A stretch of DNA of 64,000 bases from Rhizobium sp. AQ_MP (GCF_014237835.1 NZ_JACJVI010000021.1:1-64000); one strand, 5' to 3'; shown: positions 43,397 to 51,959, counted from the first letter of the stretch. Notes: a model not told the origin generated them from the letters alone. Numbers and translations are program-made.

Positions 43397-44938
43397 ATGC
43401 CAGCCGAGGACCAATCCGCAACCATCGCCTTTCTGCGATCCCGCGCAAGCCACGGCACCACCTCGCTCGTCGAAGTGATCGAGACTCACATCTCTTTGAT
43501 CTTCCTGGCCGGAGACAAGGCCTACAAGCTGAAGCGGGCGGTCAAGCTACCCTATGCCGACTTCTCGACGCTCGATCTCCGCAGGCGTTGCTGCGAGGCC
43601 GAGATCGCTCTCAACCGCCGGACCGCACCGGAGATCTACCTAGGCGTCAGGGCTATCAGCCGCGACGCCAGCGGAAAACTAGCGTTTGATGGAGAAGGCG
43701 TCCCCATCGACTATGTGGTCGAGATGCACCGTTTCTCGCAGGATGTGCTATTCGACAGGATGGCGGAGTCGGGCGTTTTGTCGAAGCCCCTGATGGAAGA
43801 GACGGCCGAGCGCATTGCCGACTTTCACAAGGAGGCCAGGGTGCTGCACACCGGCAGCGGTCGTGCGAACCTCGCGGCCATTCTTGATATCAACCACGCG
43901 GCCTTTTCTGCCGTGCCTCTTTTTTCTGCTGCCGAAACTCGGCACCTGACTGATCTCTTTCAGCGGGCTCTTGATCGCCATGGCACACTGCTCGACGGAC
44001 GAGAGCAGGATGGCACGATCCGTCACTGCCATGGCGACCTCCATCTGCACAACATCTTCCTTGGGCCCGAAGGTGCGCGCATGTTCGACTGCATCGACTT
44101 CAACGAGCATCTGGCAACCTCGGACATTCTCTATGATCTGGCCTTCCTGCTGATGGACCTGTGGCACCGTAACCTGCCGGACTTTGCCAATGCCGTCGTC
44201 AATCGCTATCTCGACCGCACCGGTGACGATGCGGGCTTCGGCCTATTGCCGTTTTTCCTGGCCTTGAGAGCCGCCATTCGCGCCCATGTCGGTGCAACAC
44301 AGCTTCGGGACCTCGGTGACCCATCCGGCAAGGCGGCAAAGGAAGCACTTGCCTATCGGGATCTCGCACTCGATCTGTTAGAGCGAAAACAACCGGTATT
44401 GGTTGCCGTCGGCGGATTGAGCGGCTCCGGTAAATCGACACTCGCGGAAGCCATGGCGCCTCATATCGGGCTGGCTCCCGGCGCACGACTGCTCGAAAGC
44501 GACCGGCTTCGCCGCGCCATGCTCGGCCACACACGGGGCCATCCGATGCCGGAAGAGGCTTACAAACCAGAGGTTTCGGCGCGTGTATATGCGGCCATTG
44601 TCGAAAAGGCGGATATGGTCTTGAAGTCTGGCGGCTGCGTTGTTGCCAATGCGGTCTTCGCGAATGCAGCCGAAAGGGCAACACTCCAGAAGGTGGCACA
44701 GGAGAACGATGTTCCGTTTCTCGGGCTTTGGCTGGAAGCCGATCCGGCCACCCTTCGAGCCCGCATTCAGGAACGACCGGTTCGCGACTCGGATGCGACG
44801 GTCCATGTGCTTGATCAGCAATTGGAGCGCGCAACAGGCCCAATCCTTTGGCACCGCATCGATGCCGGCCGCCCTATCCTCAAGGTAAGGCAGGAGGCGC
44901 TGGACCTGCTCAGGACGGCAGCGATCAGCGCAGATTGA
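43397..44938 (+). CDS. Aminoglycoside phosphotransferase-like / AAA ATP-binding double-kinase protein
   Basis: 513 residues with two nucleotide-binding domains. Residues ~25-320: an APH-type kinase with HCHGDLHLHNIFLG (catalytic Asp) and MFDCIDFNEHL (metal Asp). Residues ~335-505: a P-loop kinase (AAA_33-type) with Walker A GLSGSGKST, and LWLEADPATLRARIQERP as a lid/arginine region. The same domain order occurs in proteins annotated as bifunctional aminoglycoside phosphotransferase/ATP-binding protein, whose substrate is not known. There is no reason to call it a resistance gene. It follows the amaB operon after a terminator, and its last 14 bases overlap the convergent tonB gene. Confidence 0.85.
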   Translation: MPAEDQSATIAFLRSRASHGTTSLVEVIETHISLIFLAGDKAYKLKRAVKLPYADFSTLDLRRRCCEAEIALNRRTAPEIYLGVRAISRDASGKLAFDGEGVPIDYVVEMHRFSQDVLFDRMAESGVLSKPLMEETAERIADFHKEARVLHTGSGRANLAAILDINHAAFSAVPLFSAAETRHLTDLFQRALDRHGTLLDGREQDGTIRHCHGDLHLHNIFLGPEGARMFDCIDFNEHLATSDILYDLAFLLMDLWHRNLPDFANAVVNRYLDRTGDDAGFGLLPFFLALRAAIRAHVGATQLRDLGDPSGKAAKEALAYRDLALDLLERKQPVLVAVGGLSGSGKSTLAEAMAPHIGLAPGARLLESDRLRRAMLGHTRGHPMPEEAYKPEVSARVYAAIVEKADMVLKSGGCVVANAVFANAAERATLQKVAQENDVPFLGLWLEADPATLRARIQERPVRDSDATVHVLDQQLERATGPILWHRIDAGRPILKVRQEALDLLRTAAISAD

Positions 44939-45857
44939 ATCTGACCGGGGCCGTTATGGTCTTGCTGACGCCAGCAGGCGGTGCCGGAACCGGGGAAGCA
45001 GCGCGCACCATGTCAAGAACGGCATTGTCCAGCGTCGGATAGCCAGACGAGCGGGAGAGGGAGACGGACAGCACATTGCCGGAATCGTCTATTTTGAACC
45101 GGACATAGACGGTGCCCTCTTCCCGGTTGCTTCGGGCAGCGCTCGGGTAACGCTTGCGGCGTTCGAGATGGGACATCAAACGAGACTGCCATCTTGCGGG
45201 CGAGACATTCTGCCCCGCGCCGCTCGCGGAAGCGGCAGCAGCATTGCGAGTCGACTGCACGACCTCTGCCTTGGCCGTGCGCGCCGCCTGTGAAGCCGGC
45301 GGCTGCACATGGGGTTTCTTCACCACCTTCTTCGGCGGGGTCGCCTTCTTCTTCGCGATCTCGGGCTTGGGCACCGGCGGCCGCATCATCGGGATCGGAA
45401 CCTCGACATTTGCGAGCTCCGCCATCACCAGCTCCTCGATAGGATCGATTTCCGGGGGCGGCTCTGGCAAGGGCTCAGGCTCGACGATCGGAGGCGGTTC
45501 CGGCAGCGCTTCCGCGACTTCCGGCTCCGGCTCGGGCTCCGGGGGCGGAGGCTCCGGCAAGGGTTGCGCGACAGGCTGCGGAATTGGCTCCGGCTGGGGC
45601 TCGCTTGTTGCCGTCTTGACCTCTTCCGCGTCCACCTGATCGGTGGAGATTTCGGTCTCATCGGTAATGACGGCTTCGGGCAGGGCCGCAAGTTCGATCA
45701 TGATCGCGGGCGGCGGTCCGCTGTCGGCCAGTTCCACCTTAGGCTCGCGCAACAGAACGGCCACGGCGCCCGCATGGGCCGTGACGATCAACACGCCGGC
45801 CGTGGTCCACAACAGCCCCTCACCAAGGATCCGTTTTGTGGAGCGGGGCTCGATCAT
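44925..45857 (-). CDS. tonB: Energy transducer TonB
   Basis: 310 residues. One N-terminal membrane anchor (~12-35, LLWTTAGVLIVTAHAGAVAV), then a long Pro/Glu-rich periplasmic spacer (repeated EP/PEP between ~85 and ~150), a basic stretch, and a C-terminal TonB domain (~225-310) with YPSAARSNREEGTVYVRFKI and GYPTLDNAVLDMVRAA. It carries the inner-membrane proton-motive force to outer-membrane siderophore, heme or cobalamin receptors. The start codon overlaps the exbD stop (ATGA), so it is the third gene of exbB-exbD-tonB. Confidence 0.93.
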   Translation of the reverse strand: MIEPRSTKRILGEGLLWTTAGVLIVTAHAGAVAVLLREPKVELADSGPPPAIMIELAALPEAVITDETEISTDQVDAEEVKTATSEPQPEPIPQPVAQPLPEPPPPEPEPEPEVAEALPEPPPIVEPEPLPEPPPEIDPIEELVMAELANVEVPIPMMRPPVPKPEIAKKKATPPKKVVKKPHVQPPASQAARTAKAEVVQSTRNAAAASASGAGQNVSPARWQSRLMSHLERRKRYPSAARSNREEGTVYVRFKIDDSGNVLSVSLSRSSGYPTLDNAVLDMVRAASPVPAPPAGVSKTITAPVRFNLR

Positions 45858-46330
45858 GGCCTGGGCTCCGCAGAGCCAGCGCTTGCGCCCTCCTGGACGG
45901 GGGCGGCCGGAACCGTCTCCAGTCCGACAAGCGCGATCTTCAGGTAGCCGGCCTCACGCAGAAGGTTCATGACCTCCATGAACTGGCCGTAGTCCACCGT
46001 CTTGTCCGCGCGCAGGAAGATGCGGGCATCCTTGTTGCCCTCCGTCATGCGATCCAGCGAAACGCCCAGCGCCTCGCGGGCAACCGTATCATTGCCGAGC
46101 GAAAGGCTCATGTCCTCCTTGAGGCTGACGTAAACAGGCTCATCGGGCCGCTCGGCCGGTTTTGCTGTGGAGGCCGGCAGATCGACATTCACGTCGACGG
46201 TCGAAAGCGGTGCCGCCACCATGAAGATGATCAAAAGCACCAGCATGACATCGATGAAAGGGGTGACGTTGATCTCGTGGTTCTCCACGAGATCGTCACC
46301 GGACCCGTTATCCCTGATACCGCCGGCCAT
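45854..46330 (-). CDS. exbD: Biopolymer transport protein ExbD
   Basis: 158 residues. One membrane helix near residues 22-42 (VTPFIDVMLVLLIIFMVAAP), including the essential proton-binding Asp of the FIDVMLVLLI motif, and a periplasmic domain with the ExbD pattern (VYVSLKEDMSLSLGND, then IFLRADKTVDYGQFMEVMNL). It forms the proton-driven motor with ExbB that powers TonB. It starts 5 bases after the exbB stop and overlaps tonB by 4 bases, so the three genes are translated from one mRNA. Confidence 0.96.
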   Translation of the reverse strand: MAGGIRDNGSGDDLVENHEINVTPFIDVMLVLLIIFMVAAPLSTVDVNVDLPASTAKPAERPDEPVYVSLKEDMSLSLGNDTVAREALGVSLDRMTEGNKDARIFLRADKTVDYGQFMEVMNLLREAGYLKIALVGLETVPAAPVQEGASAGSAEPRP

Positions 46331-46335
46331 CGTGA

Positions 46336-47394
46336 TTACTCCGCCGCCATCGCCATGGCCTTGGTCGCCTGGGCGATCCGAGCACTCTTGCGGAAGTCGA
46401 GGTCGCGGCTGACCAGACGCTCGATGCCGGCGCCGGCATCGGCGAGCAGCTGACGATAGCCTGTCACCGAACGGGCGAAGACGTTGTAGATGATGACGGC
46501 AGGAATGGCCGCGACCAGACCGATGGCTGTTGCAAGCAGAGCTTCGGCGATACCGGGGGCAACGACCGCGAGATTGGTCGTCTGCGTTTCGGCAATGCCG
46601 ATAAACGAATTCATGATGCCCCAGACAGTCCCGAAAAGACCGACAAACGGTGCCGTTGAACCGATGCTCGCGAGTACGCCAGTTCCGCTCGACATCTGCC
46701 GGCCGGCCCGGGCTTCGATGCGCGACAGGGCCGAGGCAACGCGTTCTTTCACTCCGTCGCCGCCAACCTGATCGATCGCAGCATCGGACAAGGACACCTC
46801 ATGTTGCGCAGAGCGAACCATGGCGGCAACGACACCGCCCCGCTTTTCCAGCAACTGCATGGCATCGCTCAGATGGCGGGCCGCGATGACAGCCTTGAGG
46901 CCCCGCTTGGCTCGCGAGCGGGCGCCGAACAGCTGCAGTGACTTTGCGAGCCATACGGTCCACGTGAGCACGGAAGCGAGTGCCAGAGCGATCATCACCG
47001 ATTTGACGACCCAGTCGGCCGCCATGAACATGCCCTCCGGCGAGAGATTATGCGCCTTCTTGGCGTCTCCGACGGCAGCAGCGCCTTCGACCGCAGGAGG
47101 AACCGCTTTGATTGCTGGGGTCGGCGGAGGGGATATGACAGGCTGTGCCATGGGCTGTGCCGCCGGCCGCGCGATCGGCGCGGACGGCTCTGCATCGGTT
47201 GAAGGCGCAAGTGCCGGATCCGGTGACGCGACCGGCTGTGAAGCGACGACAGGCGCCGGTGCGGCAGCCGCAGCGGCTTCAGGCACCGATGGCACCGGCG
47301 CCGACTGCTGCGCCAGCGCGATGGTCGAGCTCAGAAGCAGGAACAGGAGAATGCCAAATCGCTTGAGCAAAGGCCCCGAATGAATGAGCGGCAT
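46336..47394 (-). CDS. exbB: TonB-system proton channel ExbB, with periplasmic N-terminal extension
   Basis: 352 residues, about 100 more than E. coli ExbB. The extra part is an N-terminal signal peptide (MPLIHSGPLLKRFGILLFLL, cleavage near ALAQ) plus a Pro/Ala-rich periplasmic linker to ~residue 120. The ExbB core follows with three helices: ~130-155 (WVVKSVMIALALASVLTWTV), ~265-290 (STAPFVGLFGTVWGIMNSFI) and ~305-330 (ATAIGLVAAIPAVIIYNVFA), with the conserved GLFGTVWGIM and AEALLATAIGL motifs. This long ExbB is common in rhizobia. A strong GGGAG site precedes the ATG. First gene of exbBD-tonB; probably iron-regulated. Confidence 0.95.
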   Translation of the reverse strand: MPLIHSGPLLKRFGILLFLLLSSTIALAQQSAPVPSVPEAAAAAAPAPVVASQPVASPDPALAPSTDAEPSAPIARPAAQPMAQPVISPPPTPAIKAVPPAVEGAAAVGDAKKAHNLSPEGMFMAADWVVKSVMIALALASVLTWTVWLAKSLQLFGARSRAKRGLKAVIAARHLSDAMQLLEKRGGVVAAMVRSAQHEVSLSDAAIDQVGGDGVKERVASALSRIEARAGRQMSSGTGVLASIGSTAPFVGLFGTVWGIMNSFIGIAETQTTNLAVVAPGIAEALLATAIGLVAAIPAVIIYNVFARSVTGYRQLLADAGAGIERLVSRDLDFRKSARIAQATKAMAMAAE

Positions 47395-47526
47395 TGGGAG
47401 CTCCCTTATTAGATGACTGAACTAGACCTCGCCCGGGACGGGCATTCACGCTGCCTCCCAATATAAAACTTGATAATTTGTGACAAGTAATAAAACAACC
47501 GTCGGACGTTTTTCCCGAAGGCGTGA
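47395..47526 (-). promoter_or_regulatory. exbB promoter region
   Basis: 132 bases between pfkB-family gene and exbB on the same strand. An A/T-rich block at ~47458-47500 contains TTGTCA and TATATT on the minus strand with a 15-base spacer, and the flanks CTTG...CAAG form an imperfect palindrome (47469-47487) that could be an iron-regulator site (RirA/Irr/Fur type). The palindrome GGGAGCTCCC (47396-47405) covers the ribosome-binding site. None of these is proven. Confidence 0.45.
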
Positions 47527-48471
47527 TCAATCAAGCGACGATCCGGCGGCCCGGATTTCACGCCTGTAGAGATCGAGAACGTCCTGTTGGCGGCACAACT
47601 CCGTACCGGAGGTCATGACCGTTGCCGCTCCGGCGGCTTGCCCGAAGCGGAAGGCGTCTTCGATGCTGTGCCCTTCTGCCAAAGACCAGACCATGCCGGC
47701 CACAAAACTATCGCCGGCACCGGTCGCAGAGTTAACGGGCACATCGATCGCCGGCAGCTGGATGATCTGATCGGCTGAGGCAAGGACTGCTCCGTCCGCA
47801 CCGAGTGTCACGGCGATGTACTTGGCGGCACCCGTGCGGATATGGGCCTGGGCCGCTTTACCGACCTCATGATGGGCGAGTTTACGACCGAGGAATGTCT
47901 CGAACTCTCCCAGGCTTGGCTTGACCAGGAACATCCGTGCGCCGGACATTGCCTGCGTCAAGGCGGCTCCGGACGTGTCCAGCACAAACATACCACCCCG
48001 CTCCGCAACCAGTTTCGCGAGCCGGACATAGGTATCGTCAGGCGCGCCTCTCGGCAGGCTGCCACTTGCGACGACATAGTCGGCATCACTGGAAGCGACG
48101 GCCTGGAAAAGCGGCTCGAGCTCAGCCCGCGTCACCAAAGGCCCTTCCGGGACGAAGCGATACTCCAGATTGGTTGACGTCTCGTGCACCGCAAAAGCGA
48201 CTCGGACTGGATCGTGAATGCGGAACGTCCTCTCCACAATCGGCAGCGGCTTCAGCATGGCCTCCAGCAGTTCGCCGGTGGCGCCGCCGGACAAGAACAT
48301 CAATTCGCAGGTTCCACCGAGCGTCGCAATGACGCGGGCGACGTTGATACCCCCTCCCCCGGGGAATTGCTGCTGATTATGAGTGCGGGTCTTGTGCGTG
48401 TGGCGCACCACCTCCGCATCGCTGGAGATGTCGATCGCCGGATTGAGGGCAATGCAAAGGATCTTGGTCAT
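47527..48471 (-). CDS. PfkB-family sugar-phosphate kinase (1-phosphofructokinase / Pfk-2 type)
   Basis: 314 residues from the ATG at 48471 (MTKILCIALNPAIDI); an ATG four codons earlier is also open. It is a ribokinase-fold enzyme: NPAIDI and GGGGINVARVIATLGG near residues 10-50 (substrate side), TLGADGAV, and the anion-hole/base motif NSATGAGDSFVAGMVW near 255-270 with the catalytic Asp. The N-terminal pattern is that of the 1-phosphofructokinase/tagatose-6-phosphate/Pfk-2 branch rather than of ribokinase or adenosine kinase. The substrate is a fructose phosphate in the best-known relatives. No PTS or fructose genes are adjacent. Confidence 0.87.
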   Translation of the reverse strand: MTKILCIALNPAIDISSDAEVVRHTHKTRTHNQQQFPGGGGINVARVIATLGGTCELMFLSGGATGELLEAMLKPLPIVERTFRIHDPVRVAFAVHETSTNLEYRFVPEGPLVTRAELEPLFQAVASSDADYVVASGSLPRGAPDDTYVRLAKLVAERGGMFVLDTSGAALTQAMSGARMFLVKPSLGEFETFLGRKLAHHEVGKAAQAHIRTGAAKYIAVTLGADGAVLASADQIIQLPAIDVPVNSATGAGDSFVAGMVWSLAEGHSIEDAFRFGQAAGAATVMTSGTELCRQQDVLDLYRREIRAAGSSLD

Positions 48472-48706
48472 GAAAGAGGCCACCGAATGAGATGAGAAGG
48501 CACAGTGAACTAATGTTACGACAGATCTAGGACGGCGAAGCCTAAGCCCGCAACCCGTTCCAAAGCTGCAGACTTCTCAACCGCCCGTCCACCCGTCCGT
48601 TCCCGAGGAATGCAGATGGTGAACACTGAGAAGCTGACGAAAGCATTGTCTTTGGCGGGCGAGGCATTACCTTCGCGTCGCAGCCACTGAAGAAAGAAAT
48701 CACGTC

Positions 48707-49324
48707 ATGTATACCGGCATCGTTCAGACCGTCGCTCCGATCACATCCGTCGTTCGCCGCGATGGCTACACGACCTTTTTCATCGAATTTCCCGAGCGGC
48801 TGATGGCAGACCTGCAGATAGGGGCGAGTGTCTCGGTGGAAGGCGTTTGCCTGTCGGTAACAACGATGGAAGGAACGATCGTTACCTTTGACGCCATGGA
48901 CGCAACGCTTGAGCGCACCAATCTGGGCACGCTCAAGGCCGGAGACCGCGTGAATATCGAACGCTCGGCAAAGCCCACAGACGAGAATGGCGGGCATAAC
49001 ATTGCTGGCCACATCGCAACCACCGCCGAACTGGTTGCGGCGAAGATGGATATGCCGGGCGCCTTCATCCGTTTCCGCATGCCTGCGGAATGGTCAAAAT
49101 ATGTCTTCAAGCGCGGCTATCTGGCTGTCAACGGCGCGAGCCTGACCGTCGCGGAAGCGGAAGACGGCACCTTCACGATCAACCTGATTCCCGAAACTCT
49201 TCGTCAGACGACGTTCCCGCGCTACCGGCCGGGCGACGCGCTGAACATCGAGGTCGACCATCAGACAATGGTAATGGTGGACGTAGTGGAACGAACGCTC
49301 GAACGCCTGATGTCCAGGCGCTGA
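48707..49324 (+). CDS. ribE: Riboflavin synthase, alpha subunit
   Basis: 205 residues. It starts with the near-invariant MYTGIVQTV (MFTGIV in most) and has two similar lumazine-binding halves: residues 1-97 (VSVEGVCLSVTTMEGTIVTF, LERTNLGTLKAGDRVNIERS) and 98-200 (NGGHNIAGHIATTAELVAAK, VNGASLTVAEAEDGTFTINL, IPETLRQTTF). It dismutates two 6,7-dimethyl-8-ribityllumazine molecules to riboflavin. It most resembles the E. coli type enzyme. It stands alone here with its own promoter; no other rib genes and no FMN riboswitch are visible upstream. Confidence 0.93.
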   Translation: MYTGIVQTVAPITSVVRRDGYTTFFIEFPERLMADLQIGASVSVEGVCLSVTTMEGTIVTFDAMDATLERTNLGTLKAGDRVNIERSAKPTDENGGHNIAGHIATTAELVAAKMDMPGAFIRFRMPAEWSKYVFKRGYLAVNGASLTVAEAEDGTFTINLIPETLRQTTFPRYRPGDALNIEVDHQTMVMVDVVERTLERLMSRR

Positions 49325-49333
49325 AGCACGATC

Positions 49334-49726
49334 TCAGTGACGGCCGATCGGGCGGGGCGTCGGCGCCTCGCTCAAGAGGGATACAAGCACTTGTCGGTAA
49401 TCGGCCGGCTTGGGTGCGCAAAGTTCGGGCGGGATTCCGTTTTCCTCGATTTCGCGGATGGCCGACCCCGACACGATGCGGAACGGGATCCCGCTGCGGC
49501 GAAGCTGCTGGACGATCGGCGTGACCGCGCCGTCACGAACCTTGAAGTCGAGAATTGCACCCGAGATATGCTCCGTTTCGAGAATTTCGAGCGCGTCGCG
49601 TACGGTCTCGGTTGTGATCACATTGACGCCAGCGCGCGCAACGGCGTCTGCGGCATCCATTGAGATGAAGACATCGTCTTCTACGATGAGGATGGTATCG
49701 ATGGCGAGGGCCTGTCCTGGTCTCAT
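49334..49726 (-). CDS. Single-domain response regulator (receiver only)
   Basis: 130 residues covering one CheY-like receiver domain. The phosphorylation site set is complete: acidic pair in ILIVEDDVFIS, phospho-acceptor Asp in GAILDFKVRDG, Ser/Thr switch in RIVSGSA, and Lys in CAPKPADY. There is no output domain, so it acts by protein contact or as a phosphate sink. No histidine kinase is encoded nearby. Proteins of this shape are common in rhizobia and may belong to general stress or cell-cycle phosphorelays. It converges on ribE and is divergent from the 129-residue hypothetical gene. Confidence 0.85.
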   Translation of the reverse strand: MRPGQALAIDTILIVEDDVFISMDAADAVARAGVNVITTETVRDALEILETEHISGAILDFKVRDGAVTPIVQQLRRSGIPFRIVSGSAIREIEENGIPPELCAPKPADYRQVLVSLLSEAPTPRPIGRH

Positions 49727-49922
49727 CTTCGTTCTCCTTTTGCCACCACAACGCGTGCCACCGCGCTTTGTTCAGTTTTTCTTAAATTGCCAAACAACAT
49801 GGTAAACATAGACTTAACTGCCCATTCAGGAGGATTGCTGCTCGCGGGGATGGAACATTGCCTGAGATGGAACATCCCTATGACGCCCGGCGTTTCCACG
49901 CTGAAACAAAGGGAGATTATCC

Positions 49923-50312
49923 ATGCAGATCATCGGAACGGAAATCATCGAGAGCCCCGAAGCATCAGGTAGCTTTGTCGTCGAATTCCATGGAGACGGC
50001 GGCGAGAGAGTATCAGTCCAGATGGCGCAGACGGAAAGTGGCGCCCTGACCCGCGACAATGCCCTGGGAAAAGCCCAGGTTCTGCTGCTCCAGGCGAGTC
50101 GCTTTGACATGACCGATGCGGAAGAGAAGGAGGACGCTGAGACAGGCCAAGAGCCCAGCGAAGCTGTCGAAAGCCTGCGCCAGGAACAGCAGGAGAAGAG
50201 CATGCAACGCGGAGGCAGTGCGCTTGAAGAGGGTCTCGAGGACACTTACCCAGCCAGCGACCCCGTTTCTGCTACCTATACCTCCACGATCGCCGGCGAC
50301 CGGAAGCACTAA
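49923..50312 (+). CDS. Conserved hypothetical protein with C-terminal DTYPASDP motif
   Basis: 129 residues from an ATG with AGGGAG upstream. The first ~62 residues (MQIIGTEIIESPEASGSFVV...) look like a small alpha/beta domain; residues ~63-105 are acidic and Gln/Glu-rich, probably disordered; the C-terminus ends LEEGLEDTYPASDPVSATYT, a short motif found at the ends of several small rhizobial proteins. No enzyme or binding motif is visible. It is 18 bases upstream of the MgtC gene on the same strand, so the two are likely co-transcribed. Confidence 0.72.
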   Translation: MQIIGTEIIESPEASGSFVVEFHGDGGERVSVQMAQTESGALTRDNALGKAQVLLLQASRFDMTDAEEKEDAETGQEPSEAVESLRQEQQEKSMQRGGSALEEGLEDTYPASDPVSATYTSTIAGDRKH

Positions 50313-50330
50313 GCCTCAGGGTGCGGGAAC

Positions 50331-50819
50331 ATGCCCTCCGAACTTTCAAGCTTCGGCACGACGACAACTCTTGAACTGTCGGCCATCGTCATCAGGCTCC
50401 TGATTGCGATGGCCTGCGGTGCTGCGATCGGCGTGGAGCGAGAATGGCGCAGCCACGCGGCAGGTTTGAGGACGCATGTTCTCGTGTGCCTGTCAGCGGC
50501 AATCGTCGCGGTCCTGACGATCGAAATTGCGCACCACGACGCCTTCAATGCCCAGGAGGTCAGGCTCGATCCGATACGTCTGATCGAAGCTGTCACAGCA
50601 GGCGTCGCTTTCCTCGCGGCAGGCATGATCGTCTTCAACAAAGGCGAGGTGAAGGGACTGACGACAGGTGCCGGCCTGTGGTTCGCCGGTGCCATTGGCC
50701 TGTCCTGCGGCCTGGGCTTCTGGCAGATCGGATTGATCGCCACCGGCTTTGCCTTGGCTGTTCTTTGGCTCCTGCGGCTGCTGGAACACCGCCTCCCGAT
50801 CCCTCCCGAACGGGACTGA
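50331..50819 (+). CDS. MgtC/SapB family membrane protein
   Basis: 162 residues with about four to five membrane helices. The MgtC/SapB N-terminal domain is clear: RLLIAMACGAAIGVEREWRS, GLRTHVLVCLSAAIVAVLTI and AVTAGVAFLAAGMIVFNKGE, then GLTTGAGLWFAGAIGLSCGL. It has no C-terminal ACT-like domain, so it is the short form. MgtC proteins affect magnesium homeostasis, ATP synthase activity or acid tolerance in other bacteria; the role here is not known. It probably shares an operon with the preceding hypothetical gene. Confidence 0.9.
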   Translation: MPSELSSFGTTTTLELSAIVIRLLIAMACGAAIGVEREWRSHAAGLRTHVLVCLSAAIVAVLTIEIAHHDAFNAQEVRLDPIRLIEAVTAGVAFLAAGMIVFNKGEVKGLTTGAGLWFAGAIGLSCGLGFWQIGLIATGFALAVLWLLRLLEHRLPIPPERD

Positions 50820-50837
50820 CGGGCGGGTGGCTGCTGC

Positions 50838-51626
50838 TTATCTCAACAAGCTTTGGCCACCATCGACCCAGATTGGCGTCCCCGTGACGTGCCGGGAGGC
50901 ATCAGAGGCAAGAAAAGCAATGACCTCGGCGACGTCCTCCACGGTCCCGGCTTCCCCGCCGGTCAGCGGAATGTCTCCTTCCGGAAACGAGACGGGTACC
51001 TCGGCCTGCCGCTTGTTGCGGACCCGGGTATTGTCGTCGATCTCGGTGTCGATCGCGCCAGGGCACACGGCATTGATCCGGATACCGTGACGGCCGAGTT
51101 CAAGGGCGAGTTGCTGCACCATGGCGAGCTGAGCGGCCTTGGTGGCAGAATAGGCCGTCGCACCCGGCGAGGTGAATGTCCTTGTTCCGTTGATCGAGGA
51201 GACGACGATGATTGAACCGCCACTCTTCTTCATGTGAGGCACCGCGTGGTGGAGCGTCAGATAGGTGCCCCTGAGGTTGATCGCGATGGTCTTGTCGAAT
51301 TCTTCCGGCTTCAGGTCATCTATGGGCGCCCAGGTGCCGTTAATGCCGGCATTGGCGACAACGATTTGCAGTCCCTTGCGGGCGACTATCAATTGCTCCA
51401 CGGCAGCTTGCATCGAGCGCGCATCACTGACGTCCGCCACAAGGACCATGCCATCACCGCCAAGCTTACGGATTTCGGTGAGTGTTTCCTCCAGCTCGTC
51501 TTCAGTACGCCCCAGAAGTCCGACAAATGCGCCACCGCTTGCAAGTTTCAGGGCGGCCCCCTTTCCGATCCCTGATCCGCCCCCAGTTACGAGCGCCGTT
51601 TCCCGGCCAAGCTCGCCCGGCGTCAT
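50838..51626 (-). CDS. Short-chain dehydrogenase/reductase (SDR)
   Basis: 262 residues, classical SDR. NAD(P) motif TGGGSGIG (residues ~14-21), NAG at ~90, catalytic Ser in VSSINGTRTF, YxxxK in YSATKAAQLAMVQQLA, and the C-terminal ...VTGTPIWVDGGQSLLR typical of 3-oxoacyl-ACP-reductase/glucose-dehydrogenase-like SDRs. An Arg in LLGRTEDE at the end of beta-2 suggests NADPH. The substrate is unknown. Its ATG overlaps the stop of the DUF3008 gene (ATGA), so the two are translated together. Confidence 0.9.
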   Translation of the reverse strand: MTPGELGRETALVTGGGSGIGKGAALKLASGGAFVGLLGRTEDELEETLTEIRKLGGDGMVLVADVSDARSMQAAVEQLIVARKGLQIVVANAGINGTWAPIDDLKPEEFDKTIAINLRGTYLTLHHAVPHMKKSGGSIIVVSSINGTRTFTSPGATAYSATKAAQLAMVQQLALELGRHGIRINAVCPGAIDTEIDDNTRVRNKRQAEVPVSFPEGDIPLTGGEAGTVEDVAEVIAFLASDASRHVTGTPIWVDGGQSLLR

Positions 51627-51814
51627 GTGCGATCCTCGACATGGCCCGGCTTGCCTTTCCGTTTTGTCGAAGCAAGTTCTTCAAGCTCCGTCTCGCTCAT
51701 GCTCTTTTCCATGCTGCGAGAAGCACCTTTCAGATCGGAGACCTTCGCATCGCCTCGTTTGGCAGCCAGTGCGGCACCTGCCGCCTTCTGCTGTGCCTTC
51801 GATTTCGCCGGCAT
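51623..51814 (-). CDS. DUF3008 family small basic protein
   Basis: 63 residues from the second ATG (MPAKSKAQQKAAGAALAAKR); the first ATG at 51823 adds three residues. Lys/Ala-rich, ends with KGKPGHVEDRT. Matches DUF3008, small basic proteins widespread in rhizobia and other proteobacteria with unknown role, thought to be stress-related. It lies upstream of the SDR with a 4-base overlap. Confidence 0.87.
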   Translation of the reverse strand: MPAKSKAQQKAAGAALAAKRGDAKVSDLKGASRSMEKSMSETELEELASTKRKGKPGHVEDRT

Positions 51815-51959
51815 CTGCTTCACCTTTCGTGCTGCATCAAAGGATCGTCTTGCGAGGCAAACCGGCGAGGAGACCGAAAGTTCCTGATGAAGAAGAGGTC
51901 CGGAACAAAGGTCGGAGGTTGGGAATTAAGCTCCGCAACTCCAGACATCAGAGGATCAG

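Noticed and set aside
43397..44938. Antibiotic resistance gene (aminoglycoside phosphotransferase)
   Set aside because: The APH-like fold is shared by many small-molecule kinases; fusion to a P-loop domain and chromosomal context do not support drug resistance.
48484..48706. Possible FMN riboswitch upstream of riboflavin synthase
   Set aside because: None of the conserved RFN element blocks is present in these 223 bases.
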